Assembly (NCBI RefSeq): GCF_036492835.1
Contig: NZ_AP025314.1
Location: 2,336,010-2,400,009 of the forward strand
DNA: 64,000 nucleotides
Source of the DNA: Fulvitalea axinellae
GTDB taxonomy: Bacteria > Bacteroidota > Bacteroidia > Cytophagales > Cyclobacteriaceae
Direction: 5' to 3'
Both the position numbers and the translations under genes were made by a program. Of the stretch, positions 45,021 through 54,050 are shown piece after piece (positions within the stretch are counted from its first letter, which is position 1; every line of letters begins with the position of its first letter). The notes under the pieces were generated by a model. The model was not told the DNA's origin, searched no databases, and saw nothing but the letters and a program-made list of their open reading frames with translations.

Positions 45021-45047
45021 GCCCTCAAACCTTGTTGGGTGGCTTTT
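45021..45047 (+). terminator. terminator-like hairpin upstream of small lipoprotein gene
   Basis: GCCCTCAA (45021-45028) pairs with TTGGGTGGC (45035-45043) with one bulge and a G.U pair, and is followed by TTTTT. It could end a short transcript or attenuate the lipoprotein gene. It is weak. Confidence 0.35.
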
Positions 45048-45114
45048 TCATTTGTTGTTTCGTGGTAAGTCTTCAGCGGGAAGGCGCCATTTGTTTAAAT
45101 CAAGAGACGTGGTT

Positions 45115-45618
45115 ATGGGTAGATTTGGAATGTTTGCTTTGTTGTTGTCTTTTTTATGTTTTTCATGCGGAAGCAACGACGATTCGCCTGAGATTGAGGA
45201 ATTGACGAACAGAGGCAATGTGAAATTCGTGATGGGGGATGTAGAGAAGAGCTACACAAAAGGGAACTCATATATAAGCACGAGAGAGAACATCTTGCTT
45301 TCGTTTGGAAATTCATCAGACGAACTCGTTACGTTTAGGATTCCTTTGGTTGAGGGGGCGGATTTGCCTAAAACGTTTGACGAAAACCATAAGGGAGGCA
45401 TAATCTCAGGAGGCTATAAATCCGGTGAGGACACTTATATCGCGACGAACGGGATAAACGGAATTGGACGTACAGGATCCTTTAGCGTTACGGTTACATC
45501 TTTTGCGGATGGGAAAATTAGCGGGACGTTTACGATGACCGCTAAGAAGGCAAAAAGTGAAGATGCTGTTTCGATTAAAAAGGGAGTGTTTGAAGACGTG
45601 AAAAAATTACCTGACTAA
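45115..45618 (+). CDS. small secreted lipoprotein, function unknown
   Basis: ATG 45115 gives a lipoprotein signal (MGRFGMFALLLSFLCFSC-GSNDD) and 167 residues; the frame opens at 45052 without support. The mature part is beta-rich, ending TSFADGKISGTFTMTAKKAKSEDAVSIKKGVFEDVKK. This GTFTMTAKK/VSIKKGVF pattern resembles small beta-barrel lipoproteins such as the DUF6252 group, but the match is weak. It stands alone, with hairpin terminators before (45021-45047) and after (45629-45659). Confidence 0.65.
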   Translation: MGRFGMFALLLSFLCFSCGSNDDSPEIEELTNRGNVKFVMGDVEKSYTKGNSYISTRENILLSFGNSSDELVTFRIPLVEGADLPKTFDENHKGGIISGGYKSGEDTYIATNGINGIGRTGSFSVTVTSFADGKISGTFTMTAKKAKSEDAVSIKKGVFEDVKKLPD

Positions 45619-45628
45619 ATATAACGTA

Positions 45629-45659
45629 TGGCTGGTTAATTTTTGACCAGTCATTTTTA
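45629..45659 (+). terminator. terminator of small lipoprotein gene
   Basis: An 8-bp stem TGGCTGGT (45629-45636) with ACCAGTCA (45646-45653), including one G.U pair, is followed by TTTTT. Confidence 0.6.
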
Positions 45660-45752
45660 CGAAGACTTGGGTCGTATTAGCACACTTGCTTGATTTTTAT
45701 TGTGAATAGTTCTTGGTGTTCCAAAGAGTGTCGGAACGAATAAAGAAGAGTG

Positions 45753-48425
45753 ATGAGAAATTTTTTGCTGGCTGTTTGCCTTGTTCTGGGATTTAACGCG
45801 TCTAAGGCGCAATTCAAAGTAGTTGAGAGATTCAGTTCTAGCGATATTCAAAATGAGAAGTCGTTTGGGAATGTGTCGGCAAGGCTTAGCGGTGCGAATA
45901 TATTAGCCGTTGGGGCCCAAGGTGATCGAGCTGACGCGGTTAGGAGTGGCGCTGTTTATTTATTTCACAAAGGGAAACAACTGCAAAAATTAAAGTCTCC
46001 TTCCCCTAGTCTAAACCAAGCCTTTGGTTTCAGCTTGGCGACAGCAGGGGAAGAATTGTATATCGGAGCTCCCGGGATGTTGGGGTTTGCGAGGTACTCC
46101 AAAAATAAGGGGAAACTTTGGGTCGCAAAAAAGAACGGATTCGGAAAGTATGAAATCAAAGAAGAGGTTGAATCGCCTTCTTCTCGTGAGAATGATTTTT
46201 TTGGCTATTCAATTCAAGCCACAAAGGAACAGTTGTTTGTAAGTTCTCCAAAGTTTAAAAGCCGGTCGCAGGGGCAAGTGTTCGTTTATACTAAAGCTCC
46301 CGAATCAGGAAAGTGGCAAGTAACGGAAAAGATTGAACCCGATACGCATAGTCGCACATTTGGAGCCGATATATTTGTGCAAAAAAACTGGATGGCGGTA
46401 ACCGCTCCATGGGAAGGAAACGACGGACAGGGGGCTTGCTATATATATAAATACAGGAACTCGGAAAACAGATGGGTTTATCACCAAAAGATTGATGGTG
46501 GAGATCGGAGGTATTTAGGTAGCGATGTGGCCATTGACGGTGATTATTTGGCGATTGGTTCCGATCAAGCGGGAGTTTGCGGGCAGGTAAAAGTTTTTAA
46601 GCTTGATAGAAAGGCGGACGAATGGAAGCTGTTAAAGGTATTGGAGCCTAGGAGCCACGGGGCGATATACGGGTTTGGAACATCGGTTTCGTTACGCAAC
46701 GGGATGTTGGCTGTGGGTGCGCCAAGATGGGACGATAAAAGAGGATGTGTTTATGTTTACGATATTTATGGGGATCAAGTGGATGATCTGAAAAGAGTTT
46801 ACACTTCTGAATTCCATGAGAGAATGTCGTATGGCGCCAGATTGGGCCACAGCGTAAGGTTTGAGGAAAATGGAGACTTAGTTTGTGGAGCGATTGGCAA
46901 CGAGTATAGGGTTGGGGACGTATTGGTTTTTCGCCGTGATTGTTCGGAGCCGAAAGTCGAGATCATGCATTCGTCAGATGGAAGAGCCGTGGCGCCTGTG
47001 AATCTTGATAATGACGAAAAGCTTGAGATTACTTATACGATAGGAGAAAATCACTATTATAAAGAGTATGAGAGTCGATCAGTCAAAGTGCCTAACCAAA
47101 CGAGTAATCTGAAGGTGAGAAAAAGATGTTCGGCACGATCTAGTTCTTCATGGGTTACTTTGTCTGAAAATGAAACAAGCAAAGGTGATTTACGAAAAAT
47201 TGCCGATGAAGGTAATTTCCCTTTACAGAAATCTTCGGATGGATTGAGTGTTAATCGCCAAAAGTTGGATTTTGGAACAGTGAAGGTGGGGGACGGGGTT
47301 TCCGTGCCATTGGACATCCTCAACAAGTCCGACCATTTGATTCCCATCAGCGTAGAAATAGAGGGTGCGGGAACAAGCTATTCTTTATTGCGAAATGAAT
47401 TGAAGGCGAACCAGAATACGGTGATGACTTTGACGTTCAGGCCCGAAGAAGAAGGACTGGTTAACGGCTTTGTCAAGATTTTTGATAAAAGAAATAATAA
47501 GACTCATTTTACGACTTTCAAGGGTAAAGCTTATAGGCCCAAATCGCCCCAATTGGTATTGCCCAAGCGTATCGACTTAGGAAAGGTGCCTATGGGACAA
47601 GAATATTTGGGCGAATTGACTGTGAGAAATACGGGAGACGGGGAATTGTCGGTGTCGGGAATAGACAACCCTTCAACGATCTTGAAATTTTCAGAAACGA
47701 TATTTACCGTTAGTCCAAATTCTGAGCGCAAACTGACTTATTCACTAAAGCCTAAGCGGTCGGGTTACTTCTCAAATTCTGTGGTATTCAGAACGAATTC
47801 AGGAGAAGGAGCTACAATCTTACCCATTGTAGCCAACTTTGAGAATGGATCTTTAAGGTTAGAGGTGAAAAAGTTCCATGATTTAGGCTCGCTTACTTTG
47901 GGGGAGACGAAGAAGTACACGGTTAATCTCAAGAATACGGGAGAACAAGCGTTTACAATCAAAGAAATAGAGTCCCCGTCATTTGTCAAAAGTCGGGTTT
48001 CGGATTTAGAGCTTAGTAAAGGAGAACGCGCAACTTTGAACCTTCAAATAAAGCCAAGAGTTTCCGGGCGGCAAAGGTTTGACATTACCCTCAATTATGG
48101 CGATTCCATAGCGGTGATGAAATTTGTGTCGAACGTAGAGATAGGGGGAAATTCTACCCGAATCAAAGCGTCTGGAGTGGTGATCAGCCCGGTTTTTTTT
48201 GATCAACGTTGCTTGTTGAATTTGAGTTCCTTAAAGGTAGGGGCCGTTGATTTTTCGATAGAGAAAATTGATGGAAAAGTATTTTACAGCGAAATAATCC
48301 AGGATGCGAATGGGAAATTTGTCAATGTTCCTTTGGATGAACTCAAACTGGAAAAAGGACATTACATCTTAAAAGTAAAAAATAAAGGGATTCTAAAAGG
48401 GCAGGGCTCGTTACTTATAAACTGA
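45753..48425 (+). CDS. secreted FG-GAP beta-propeller + ASH-like repeat protein, probable T9SS cargo
   Basis: ATG 45753 (GTG 45750 just before) begins 890 residues with a signal peptide (MRNFLLAVCLVLGFNASKAQ). Residues ~25-390 contain about six FG-GAP-type repeats (FGFSLATAGEELYIGAPG, FFGYSIQATKEQLFVSSP, FGADIFVQKNWMAVTAP, LGSDVAIDGDYLAIGS, FGTSVSLRNGMLAVGAP), so an integrin-like propeller. Residues ~490-800 hold three ASH/choice-of-anchor-D units (KLDFGTVKVGDGVSVPLDI, RIDLGKVPMGQEYLGELTV, FHDLGSLTLGETKKYTVNL). The last ~80 residues end HYILKVKNKGILKGQGSLLI, like a type IX secretion sorting domain. A binding or adhesion role at the surface is likely. No enzymatic motif is seen. Confidence 0.7.
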   Translation: MRNFLLAVCLVLGFNASKAQFKVVERFSSSDIQNEKSFGNVSARLSGANILAVGAQGDRADAVRSGAVYLFHKGKQLQKLKSPSPSLNQAFGFSLATAGEELYIGAPGMLGFARYSKNKGKLWVAKKNGFGKYEIKEEVESPSSRENDFFGYSIQATKEQLFVSSPKFKSRSQGQVFVYTKAPESGKWQVTEKIEPDTHSRTFGADIFVQKNWMAVTAPWEGNDGQGACYIYKYRNSENRWVYHQKIDGGDRRYLGSDVAIDGDYLAIGSDQAGVCGQVKVFKLDRKADEWKLLKVLEPRSHGAIYGFGTSVSLRNGMLAVGAPRWDDKRGCVYVYDIYGDQVDDLKRVYTSEFHERMSYGARLGHSVRFEENGDLVCGAIGNEYRVGDVLVFRRDCSEPKVEIMHSSDGRAVAPVNLDNDEKLEITYTIGENHYYKEYESRSVKVPNQTSNLKVRKRCSARSSSSWVTLSENETSKGDLRKIADEGNFPLQKSSDGLSVNRQKLDFGTVKVGDGVSVPLDILNKSDHLIPISVEIEGAGTSYSLLRNELKANQNTVMTLTFRPEEEGLVNGFVKIFDKRNNKTHFTTFKGKAYRPKSPQLVLPKRIDLGKVPMGQEYLGELTVRNTGDGELSVSGIDNPSTILKFSETIFTVSPNSERKLTYSLKPKRSGYFSNSVVFRTNSGEGATILPIVANFENGSLRLEVKKFHDLGSLTLGETKKYTVNLKNTGEQAFTIKEIESPSFVKSRVSDLELSKGERATLNLQIKPRVSGRQRFDITLNYGDSIAVMKFVSNVEIGGNSTRIKASGVVISPVFFDQRCLLNLSSLKVGAVDFSIEKIDGKVFYSEIIQDANGKFVNVPLDELKLEKGHYILKVKNKGILKGQGSLLIN

Positions 48426-48620
48426 CATATTCAGGAAGCTTATGAGCAAGAGATTCTCGGTCACTTTTGTTAATTTCAAATATTCGAAAGAATGAAACGT
48501 TTTAGTGAGGAGGGATGTCTACACTGAGCCCAAGAGGGTATGGGGTATGATTGGAACAAGGCATGGGGGTGCCTTCCGCTTCTCTTTACGATTGAACTTT
48601 AAAAGGGAAACCAACAACTC

Positions 48621-50477
48621 ATGGGTGTTGTAAAATCAATTAGAGTAAAAATTGTTGTCGGGATCGTTTTTTTCCTGTCTTTGGCAAGCCGGACTTTCTG
48701 TGAAAAAGGCAATAATGCAGACGGTACAAGGGCTTTGTGGTTAGCCGATAGTGCATATAATTCCATAGTCGGTTCCGAACACAAGAAAAAAAACAAGCAA
48801 AGGGCTTATGTGGCGTATGATTCGCTTTTTAACGCTATAGATTCCACGTTGTCGTTTGCCGTGACTATTCGGCCATCTACAAAAGATTCGCTCTTGATGT
48901 ATGGAACTTATTCTTTGATGGCCAGAATGGTAATGGATTTTTATGCCAACAGAAAAGACGGTTATGAAAGTAATTATGAACAAACAAAAAAATGGCTTGA
49001 GCGCAGAGGCGCTAGTGTTCAGTTAAAATTGAGGCTGGAGTTTCTAAGAGGAAGCTTCCTCATGAAACAGGGACGCCATAAGCAGGCGTTAAGTATTTTT
49101 CAAGAATCTACCCGTTTGGCTACCAATAGTTCCGATACGATGTATATGGGAAAGGGCTATTATTACGTGGGGAGAATCCTTTCAAAAGAATCTGATTTTA
49201 AAAAAGCCAACGAGAGCTTTAGAAAAGCGATAGACGCTTATAAAACAGTGGGGAATCAGGTTGGGCAAAGCGCCGTTTACAATGCGTTGGCTTTGAACCA
49301 TAAGGATATGAAAAACCTGGATTCGGCATTGTTTTTTTATAAAAAGTCATTGAGCTATTTTCCTGAAGTGATTGGCTATCAGCGTGCAACAAACAAAGCT
49401 ACGTTGGTTAATAATATTGGAAACGTATTTTTGGAAATGAACATGCCCGATTCGGCTTCGAGGTATGTTTTTCAATCAAACAAGACTTATAAGCGTTTAG
49501 GTAACGCTATTGATATTCTTAAATCGAATAATAATCTGGGGAAATATTATGCGCTGAAGGGAAACCGGAAAAAGGCGATAGAAACCTATGAGTCGAACTT
49601 AAGTATAAAGCCGTATCAGAAGGCATACGACGAAATCCTGTTGGTAACAATGCGGGAATTGAGCGATTTGTATGCTAAAGACAAAAACTACAACACAGCT
49701 TATTCCTACTTGGACAGACACCGCCAAATCAGTGATTCGGTTAATAGGCATAAGAACCTAAAGGAAATTGAAAATGCGGTTTATGAAGAGGAGCTAAAAA
49801 CGAGAGACGCTAAGTATGCTCTTTTGGGCAAAGAAAAAGAACTATTGGATCTAGAGAAGTTATGGGTTTCGAAACAAAGAGGCTGGCTATTAGTGTTGCT
49901 TATTCTCACAATTGTTTTTGCCGTTTATGTGGTTTTGAGACAAAGAGGAGTGATCCGTAGAAGTAATAAGATTTTGGAATTGGAACGGGAACTCTCTCAA
50001 AATCAGATTGCGCTGAAAGAAGTACAACGTTCAGAGTTGGAGCTGAGGGTGAATTCACAACGAGAAGAGATGGAGAAATTTGCTTATGCTACAAATAAGC
50101 AGATAAGTCTGTTTAATGAGTTTGATGAGAAGATAAGCCAACTGAAAACGGCCGAAGGCTATGTTAGGGCGCAACAACTCAACTCTTTGCAACTTTGGAT
50201 TCGGCAGTCAATGACATCGCTTACTAAGGACGAGGCTACAGGAAAGAAACTTAGTCAATTAGGTGAAGACTATTTTGTGCGATTAAATCGCAAATACCCC
50301 GATTTGAATAAAAACGAATCGGAGCTTTTCGGTTTGTTTTATTTAGGCTTAACAAATAAAGAAATATCTGTTTTGCTTAACACTTCTGCGAAATCGATAG
50401 AAATGAAAAAATATCGATTGAGGAAGAAAACCAATATTTCGAGAGAAGTTGATTTTTCGGAAATTGATTTAGGTTAG
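48621..50477 (+). CDS. membrane TPR protein with C-terminal LuxR-type HTH
   Basis: This is a 618-residue protein with an N-terminal hydrophobic helix (IVVGIVFFLSLASRTFC), then about eight TPR-like helix pairs (residues ~130-400: KQALSIFQESTRLA, YYVGRILSKESDFKKANESF, SAVYNALALNHKDMKNLDSALF, KKAIETYESNLSI). A transmembrane helix lies near 418-441 (RGWLLVLLILTIVFAVYVVL), a coiled coil at ~450-500, and a LuxR-like HTH at the end (YPDLNKNESELFGLFYLGLTNKEISVLLNTSAKSIEMKKYRL). The layout puts the TPR sensor outside and the HTH in the cytoplasm. Such Bacteroidota regulators control unknown regulons. It lies between the FG-GAP gene and GH20. Confidence 0.82.
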   Translation: MGVVKSIRVKIVVGIVFFLSLASRTFCEKGNNADGTRALWLADSAYNSIVGSEHKKKNKQRAYVAYDSLFNAIDSTLSFAVTIRPSTKDSLLMYGTYSLMARMVMDFYANRKDGYESNYEQTKKWLERRGASVQLKLRLEFLRGSFLMKQGRHKQALSIFQESTRLATNSSDTMYMGKGYYYVGRILSKESDFKKANESFRKAIDAYKTVGNQVGQSAVYNALALNHKDMKNLDSALFFYKKSLSYFPEVIGYQRATNKATLVNNIGNVFLEMNMPDSASRYVFQSNKTYKRLGNAIDILKSNNNLGKYYALKGNRKKAIETYESNLSIKPYQKAYDEILLVTMRELSDLYAKDKNYNTAYSYLDRHRQISDSVNRHKNLKEIENAVYEEELKTRDAKYALLGKEKELLDLEKLWVSKQRGWLLVLLILTIVFAVYVVLRQRGVIRRSNKILELERELSQNQIALKEVQRSELELRVNSQREEMEKFAYATNKQISLFNEFDEKISQLKTAEGYVRAQQLNSLQLWIRQSMTSLTKDEATGKKLSQLGEDYFVRLNRKYPDLNKNESELFGLFYLGLTNKEISVLLNTSAKSIEMKKYRLRKKTNISREVDFSEIDLG

Positions 50478-50497
50478 TTTATAAACTAATCTTTTTA
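50471..50497 (+). terminator. palindromic terminator overlapping the LuxR-type gene end
   Basis: TTAGTTTA (50474-50481) is complementary to TAAACTAA (50482-50489), and G72/G73 and A71 extend the stem to 50492, giving a short-loop hairpin followed by TTTTTAG. It overlaps the stop codon at 50475-50477. Confidence 0.45.
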
Positions 50498-50623
50498 GAG
50501 TGATAAAAGGTTTCTTAGGCTATAAGTTACTTGGCGCATTAGTATGCGAAGAGTAGGTTCGGCTGAATGATCCATTTATTTGAACGTTACGGCATGATAG
50601 TTTTTTAATTTAATTTCAATTAT

Positions 50624-52978
50624 ATGAGATCCTTAATTTTAAACGGATTAGTTGTTTTTTTGCTAATTCCGATTGTTTTTGGTTGTAACTCCCAAGAGAA
50701 GGCAACCGATTTAAATAAGATTGATATTATTCCTTTGCCCCAGGATGTTATTGCGGGAAAAGGGCATTTCTCTTTTGATAAAGGGATTCAAATTAAGGCT
50801 GATAATGAGGAATTGGCGACAGTAGCTACGCGTTTTTCCGATTTTTTTAAAACGGTTTCTGGTTATCGGATTTCTGTGGAAAAAGAAGCGAAAGACGCCG
50901 ATATCTTGGTCAAGCTAGATAAGGATCTTCCAAATGAAGCTTATCGTTTGGATATTAAAAGGAATAAAATAGAGATACGTACTTCGTCTTTAGGTGGGGC
51001 TGTCTACGCTTTCGAAACACTTAAACAGTTGTTTCCTCCTGTGGTAATGTCAGGAAAAGTTCAGGAAAATGTTAAATGGCGTGTGCCTGCGGTAAGTATT
51101 AATGATTTTCCGGGCTATGGATGGCGTGGTTATATGCTAGATGCTTCGAGACATTTTTTCACTGTTGAACAGGTTAAAAAAGTTTTGGATTTTATGGCGG
51201 AACTCAAGCTAAACCGGTTTCATTGGCATTTGACCGATGATCAAGGTTGGAGAGTCGAGATAAAGTCATTGCCAAATCTTACGGAATATGGAGCTTGGCG
51301 TGTAGGGTATATCAATACCGACGAAAGAAAATCAGAATGGTGGGGACGCCCGGTTCAGAAAAAAGACGAGTTGGCTAAATACGGAGGATATTATAGCCAA
51401 GATCAAATAAGGGAAATTGTCCGATATGCGAAGGAACGAAACATAGAAGTAATTCCGGAAGTGGATTTTCCGGGACACGCCCAAGCGGCGGTAGCCTCTT
51501 ATCCTGAAATAGGTTGTGTTGACAAACAGGAATACGTGGCTACAGGCGGGGTGGCCCGAAATAACACGATGAATCCAGGCAAAAAGGAAACATACGATTT
51601 CGTTCGTAAAGTTATAGTTGAGTTGACGGAATTATTTCCATATGAATATATTCATATCGGGGGAGACGAGTGTAATAAGGATCAATGGAAAAAAGATCCT
51701 TTTGTGGCGAAGTTGATGAAAACCGAATCGCTGGAGGATATGGATGCCGTGCAGAGTTATTTCTTGAAAGAAGTCGAAAAGATAGTTAACTCGCATGGAA
51801 AGAAAATGATGGGCTGGGATGAAATCTTGGACGGCGGATTGGCTCCGAACGCTACGGTAATGTCATGGCGTGGAACTGTGGGCGGAATGAAATCTGTGAA
51901 AATGGGACATGATGTCGTAATGTCACCGAATTCAGCCTGTTATCTGGATTTAAAACAAGGGCAAGATTCCCAAGAGCCGAATTTGGGTTACGGGCATTTA
52001 TTCCTTTCCGATAGTTATAATTATAAACTGGTGCCCGATACCCTTAATTCCGAGGAAGCGAAACGGATTCTGGGTATTCAGGCAAATATGTGGACTGAAT
52101 CCATTACGGATTGGGGAAAACTTACGTATATGACTTTCCCACGTTTGCATGCGATCGCTGAAAAAGGGTGGACAAATGAGAAACGACAAAGTTGGGATGG
52201 TTTTGTTAATCGGCTTAGGACTCATATGAAACGGATGGACGTTTCAAGAATTCGTTACGCAAAGAGTGCATTCAATCCACGTTTTAAGCATGAAGGAAAC
52301 GCGGACAGTTCGAAAGTGATGCTGACTTTGGATACTGAAATCAAAGGTTTGCAAATCCGTTATAGCTTAGATTCGGAAGAACCGGATATGACATCTACAT
52401 TGTATTCAAAGCCTTTTAGTGTTTCTGAAACAACAACGGTTAAGGCTCGTACTTTTGACAAAGAAGGCAAGCCGATGGGCGACATCTCTGCGTTAACCTT
52501 CGAGGTTCATAAAGCGACAGGCGCCGAAGTGACGTATACCGACAGTAAGCATGATAGCCCAGAATCTACGGATCGACTTACTGATTTGAATTTCGCTTCA
52601 TTGGATCCTGGCAGTCCCCAGTGGATGACATTTGCCGAAAACCCAGAATTTACAATAAAGCTGAAAAGCCCTGTAAAAGCGAGTTTCGTTAAATTCAATA
52701 CCGAGCGATTTACCATTGCGGGACGATACCCAGCTAAAAAAGTGACGGTTTGGGGACTGAGATCTGACAATAATTCATGGACAAAATTAGGGGAAAAAGA
52801 CTTGTCGGGAATAGCTTCAGAGCAAGGGCGTAATTATCTGCAAGTGCGTTGTGGTTTTAATCCCGTTATGGTAAAAGAAGTGAAGGTTAAATGTGAAAGT
52901 TGGGATAAAATTCCCGAAGGACACCATAGAGCGGGAGCGAAACCGGCGATGAGAATTGACGAATTAATGGTTTTCTAA
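50624..52978 (+). CDS. GH20 beta-N-acetylhexosaminidase, lipoprotein
   Basis: This is a 784-residue lipoprotein (signal ending PIVFGC-NSQEK). An N-terminal GH20b domain covers ~30-150 (NKIDIIPLPQDVIAGKG). The TIM-barrel GH20 domain covers ~160-510: LDASRHFFTVEQVKKVLDFMAELKLN, FHWHLTDDQGWRVEIK, EVIPEVDFPGHAQAA, and the catalytic pair D348-E349 in HIGGDEC. The C-terminal ~230 residues hold a chitobiase-C-like unit (GLQIRYSLDSEEPDMTSTLYSKPFSV) and a discoidin-like end. GH20 enzymes remove terminal GlcNAc or GalNAc by substrate-assisted catalysis in the periplasm or at the surface. GH85 and SusCD nearby fit N-glycan or chitooligosaccharide use. It is probably transcribed alone, ahead of a weak hairpin at 53079-53106. 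Confidence 0.95.
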   Translation: MRSLILNGLVVFLLIPIVFGCNSQEKATDLNKIDIIPLPQDVIAGKGHFSFDKGIQIKADNEELATVATRFSDFFKTVSGYRISVEKEAKDADILVKLDKDLPNEAYRLDIKRNKIEIRTSSLGGAVYAFETLKQLFPPVVMSGKVQENVKWRVPAVSINDFPGYGWRGYMLDASRHFFTVEQVKKVLDFMAELKLNRFHWHLTDDQGWRVEIKSLPNLTEYGAWRVGYINTDERKSEWWGRPVQKKDELAKYGGYYSQDQIREIVRYAKERNIEVIPEVDFPGHAQAAVASYPEIGCVDKQEYVATGGVARNNTMNPGKKETYDFVRKVIVELTELFPYEYIHIGGDECNKDQWKKDPFVAKLMKTESLEDMDAVQSYFLKEVEKIVNSHGKKMMGWDEILDGGLAPNATVMSWRGTVGGMKSVKMGHDVVMSPNSACYLDLKQGQDSQEPNLGYGHLFLSDSYNYKLVPDTLNSEEAKRILGIQANMWTESITDWGKLTYMTFPRLHAIAEKGWTNEKRQSWDGFVNRLRTHMKRMDVSRIRYAKSAFNPRFKHEGNADSSKVMLTLDTEIKGLQIRYSLDSEEPDMTSTLYSKPFSVSETTTVKARTFDKEGKPMGDISALTFEVHKATGAEVTYTDSKHDSPESTDRLTDLNFASLDPGSPQWMTFAENPEFTIKLKSPVKASFVKFNTERFTIAGRYPAKKVTVWGLRSDNNSWTKLGEKDLSGIASEQGRNYLQVRCGFNPVMVKEVKVKCESWDKIPEGHHRAGAKPAMRIDELMVF

Positions 52979-53377
52979 AAAAGGTATCTGAAGGTTTAGA
53001 ACCAATTATTCCGTGTAGTAAAAAAGAATAGTCTTTAAGGGTTTTATGCTCTTTTTGGAATGATTAGAAAAATATATAGCTCCTCCTTATCACGTTAAGG
53101 GGGAGCAATTTCTATTTTACAGATTTATCCATATTAAGTCCACAGTAAAGAATAGAAAAAAGAATGGTCTTAAAGGGATACGGACTTAGTTGTCCGAATA
53201 ATACTCGCATTATTAAACCGGAAATACGGGAGGAGCTACTTTTAGTAGTTAAAATTTTTTTCGGGATAAGTTTATAAACATGATATTCCCTTTTCTGGGC
53301 TTAGAAAAGGCAATTCTTTTAATTGGCTTTTTCTTTTGGTAAAGAAAAGGCTTGTGGTCACGTTTTAAGGGTCCAAT
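52979..53377. other. 399-bp intergenic region upstream of the ECF sigma gene
   Basis: No gene was found. A hairpin at 53079-53106 (11-bp stem with one G.U pair, followed by AATTTCTATTTT) may end the GH20 transcript. The stretch 53288-53350 is AT-rich with overlapping inverted repeats (CCTTTTC with GAAAAGG; GGCAATT with AATTGGC before a T-run). These could be attenuator-like structures in the sigma gene leader. No consensus promoter box was found. Confidence 0.45.
53079..53106 (+). terminator. probable terminator after GH20
   Basis: GCTCCTCCTTA (53079-53089) pairs with TAAGGGGGAGC (53096-53106). The U-rich tail that follows is interrupted, so termination may be leaky. Confidence 0.5.
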
Positions 53378-53947
53378 ATGTATACCGACGACTATTATCT
53401 CCATAAACTCAAAGCGGGCCAGTTATCTGCTTTGGATATTTTTTTTAAACGTTATCGGGAGGATTTGCTTCGTTATGCTTTTCATTTAGTTGGGGAACCG
53501 TCCATTGCCGAGGATATTGTGCAGGATGTCTTTGTCAGCTTGTGGGAAAATCGGGAAAAGGTAATGATCAGTGAAAACTTGAAGCCTTACTTAGTGAAGG
53601 TTGTGTTTAACGACGTAATGGATCTTCGCCGACATGAAAAAGTTAAGGAAAAGTATAGGAAGCATAGTTTACATGTTTACGACGAAAAGGCCTGTGATCG
53701 AGCTGAATCACAAGCGGAATACAATGAGTTAAACGAAAGGTTAACGGTTGTGCTTGATAGCTTGCCTGCGCAACAGAAAAGCGTTTATACCAAAATTAGG
53801 CTTGAGGGTAAGAAATATAAGGACGTTGCCGAAGAGATGGGGATTTCTATAAAAACGGTTGAAGGACATTTCACGAAAGCCCAAAAAAAGGTTAGGACTG
53901 AGTTACAGGATTTTATTTTGATACTGTGTTTTGCCCTGTGGTTCTAG
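53378..53947 (+). CDS. ECF-type RNA polymerase sigma factor
   Basis: This is a 189-residue protein. Region 2 (about residues 20-90) has LRYAFHLVGEPSIAEDIVQDVFVSLWENREK, and region 4 (about 130-180) has LDSLPAQQKSVYTKIRLEGKKYKDVAEEMGISIKTVEGH. Regions 2 and 4 only is the ECF layout, and the sequence is of the Bacteroidota FecI-like group. The FecR anti-sigma gene follows 103 bp later and an STN-domain SusC after that, so it should be released when the SusC is loaded with ligand. Confidence 0.93.
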   Translation: MYTDDYYLHKLKAGQLSALDIFFKRYREDLLRYAFHLVGEPSIAEDIVQDVFVSLWENREKVMISENLKPYLVKVVFNDVMDLRRHEKVKEKYRKHSLHVYDEKACDRAESQAEYNELNERLTVVLDSLPAQQKSVYTKIRLEGKKYKDVAEEMGISIKTVEGHFTKAQKKVRTELQDFILILCFALWF

Positions 53948-54050
53948 TCTGTGGTGTTAGAAAGAATTGGGTTAATATTTTTTAATTTTTTTAAATGAGG
54001 GGCGAGGGGGAATTAAAGGCAAATCGTAGTTTAAGTAGAAGGGAGTAATT

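Larger units (their letters stand above)
44590..45114. other. 525-bp intergenic region
   Basis: No clear gene was found. It includes the cytochrome gene terminator (44612-44645). A 13-codon frame starts at 44958 after a GGAGAGG stretch; a hairpin with a T-run (45021-45047) follows, before the lipoprotein start at 45115. This could be a small RNA or leader, but evidence is thin. The rest shows nothing I can name. Confidence 0.4.
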
